Both the position numbers and the translations under genes were made by a program. Positions 5,411 through 5,696 of a stretch of DNA of 5,696 nucleotides are shown piece after piece. The stretch covers positions 1-5,696 of the forward strand of contig JAIHZV010000091.1 in assembly GCA_022718015.1 (NCBI GenBank). Direction: 5' to 3'. Source of the stretch: Phascolarctobacterium sp. Lineage in GTDB: Bacteria; Bacillota; Negativicutes; Acidaminococcales; Acidaminococcaceae. The number at the start of each line of letters is the position of its first letter. Position 1 is the stretch's first letter. The notes below the pieces were generated by a model. The model did no database searches. It was not told where the DNA came from and worked only from the letters and a program-made list of their open reading frames with translations.

Positions 5411-5696
5411 ATGCGTATTGGTAAGAAACTATTTTCCTGCTTCTCCCTGCTTGCGCTTGGCATCATGTGCTTTTTTGCAGCTCCGCCCCAAGCTCAGGCA
5501 GCAGAATTTCTGACGCCTGATAAAAGCGCTTATCTTTACATGAATACTCGCGAGCTTGATATCCGTTATGATAACGAGGAAGCAAAATTTATTCTTCGAG
5601 ATGACGGCGTTCTGCAGCTGACGAGCCAGGACGGACAAGCTGCCTATCTGGCCTTAGCAAGCACGGAAAAGGATCCCTACGCTGCCAGCTATACTA
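5411..5696 (+). CDS. Secreted protein of unknown function, first 95 residues (3' end outside window)
   Basis: The ATG has AGGAGG 9 nt upstream and an extended -10 promoter before it. Residues 1-30 are a clear Sec signal peptide: MRIGKK, then a hydrophobic core 7-24, with cleavage after AQA30 or one residue later, before EFLTP. The 65 visible mature residues are mixed-charge and look beta-rich (SAYLYMNTRELDIRY, AKFILRDDGVLQL, AAYLALA). There is no Cys after the signal and no motif I recognise. The frame is still open at the right edge, so total length and function cannot be judged. It could be a soluble periplasmic or surface protein. It is divergent from the 203-residue gene, and shared control of the two through the 200-bp gap is possible but not shown. 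Confidence 0.85.
   Translation, partial: MRIGKKLFSCFSLLALGIMCFFAAPPQAQAAEFLTPDKSAYLYMNTRELDIRYDNEEAKFILRDDGVLQLTSQDGQAAYLALASTEKDPYAASYT

Overview
The window holds parts or all of three genes for exported proteins. Its main content is the first 1346 codons of a very large surface protein on the minus strand. It also has a complete 203-residue secreted protein on the minus strand and the first 95 codons of a divergent secreted protein on the plus strand. The large protein resembles the autotransporter-type adhesins of diderm Firmicutes (Negativicutes, the Selenomonas/Veillonella/Acidaminococcus group). This rests on remembered family motifs (YYTG...TGE, GTVSIAEGL, FDxTTGQG) and on outer-membrane-style passenger architecture, so the taxonomic call is an inference. 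No housekeeping gene is present to confirm it.

Layout from left to right. Positions 1-4038 (minus) are the 5' part of the adhesin gene; its 3' end, where an outer-membrane beta-barrel would be expected, lies beyond the left edge. After a signal peptide the passenger consists of two complete and one partial copy of a unit of roughly 500-530 residues. Positions 4039-4333 (minus) are an unusually long and structured 5' leader. It starts at a strong promoter (4340-4369), carries several hairpins, and includes a 19-bp GAAA-capped hairpin followed by eight U residues that looks like an intrinsic terminator about 110 nt before the start codon. I saw no convincing promoter between this terminator and the gene, so transcription of the adhesin probably depends on reading through it. 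This is the most interesting element in the window. Positions 4370-4529 are AT-rich and show nothing I can name. A second intrinsic terminator (4530-4564) closes the 203-residue gene (4599-5210, minus). The 200-bp gap 5211-5410 holds two divergent promoters, each with an extended -10 element, serving that gene and the plus-strand gene that runs off the right edge.

How the genes relate: all three products carry Sec signal peptides and are predicted to act in or beyond the periplasm. Each appears to have its own promoter, so this is a neighbourhood of cell-envelope genes and not one operon. I found no tRNA, rRNA, CRISPR array, insertion sequence or attachment site. The leader matches no riboswitch class I could recognise by eye.
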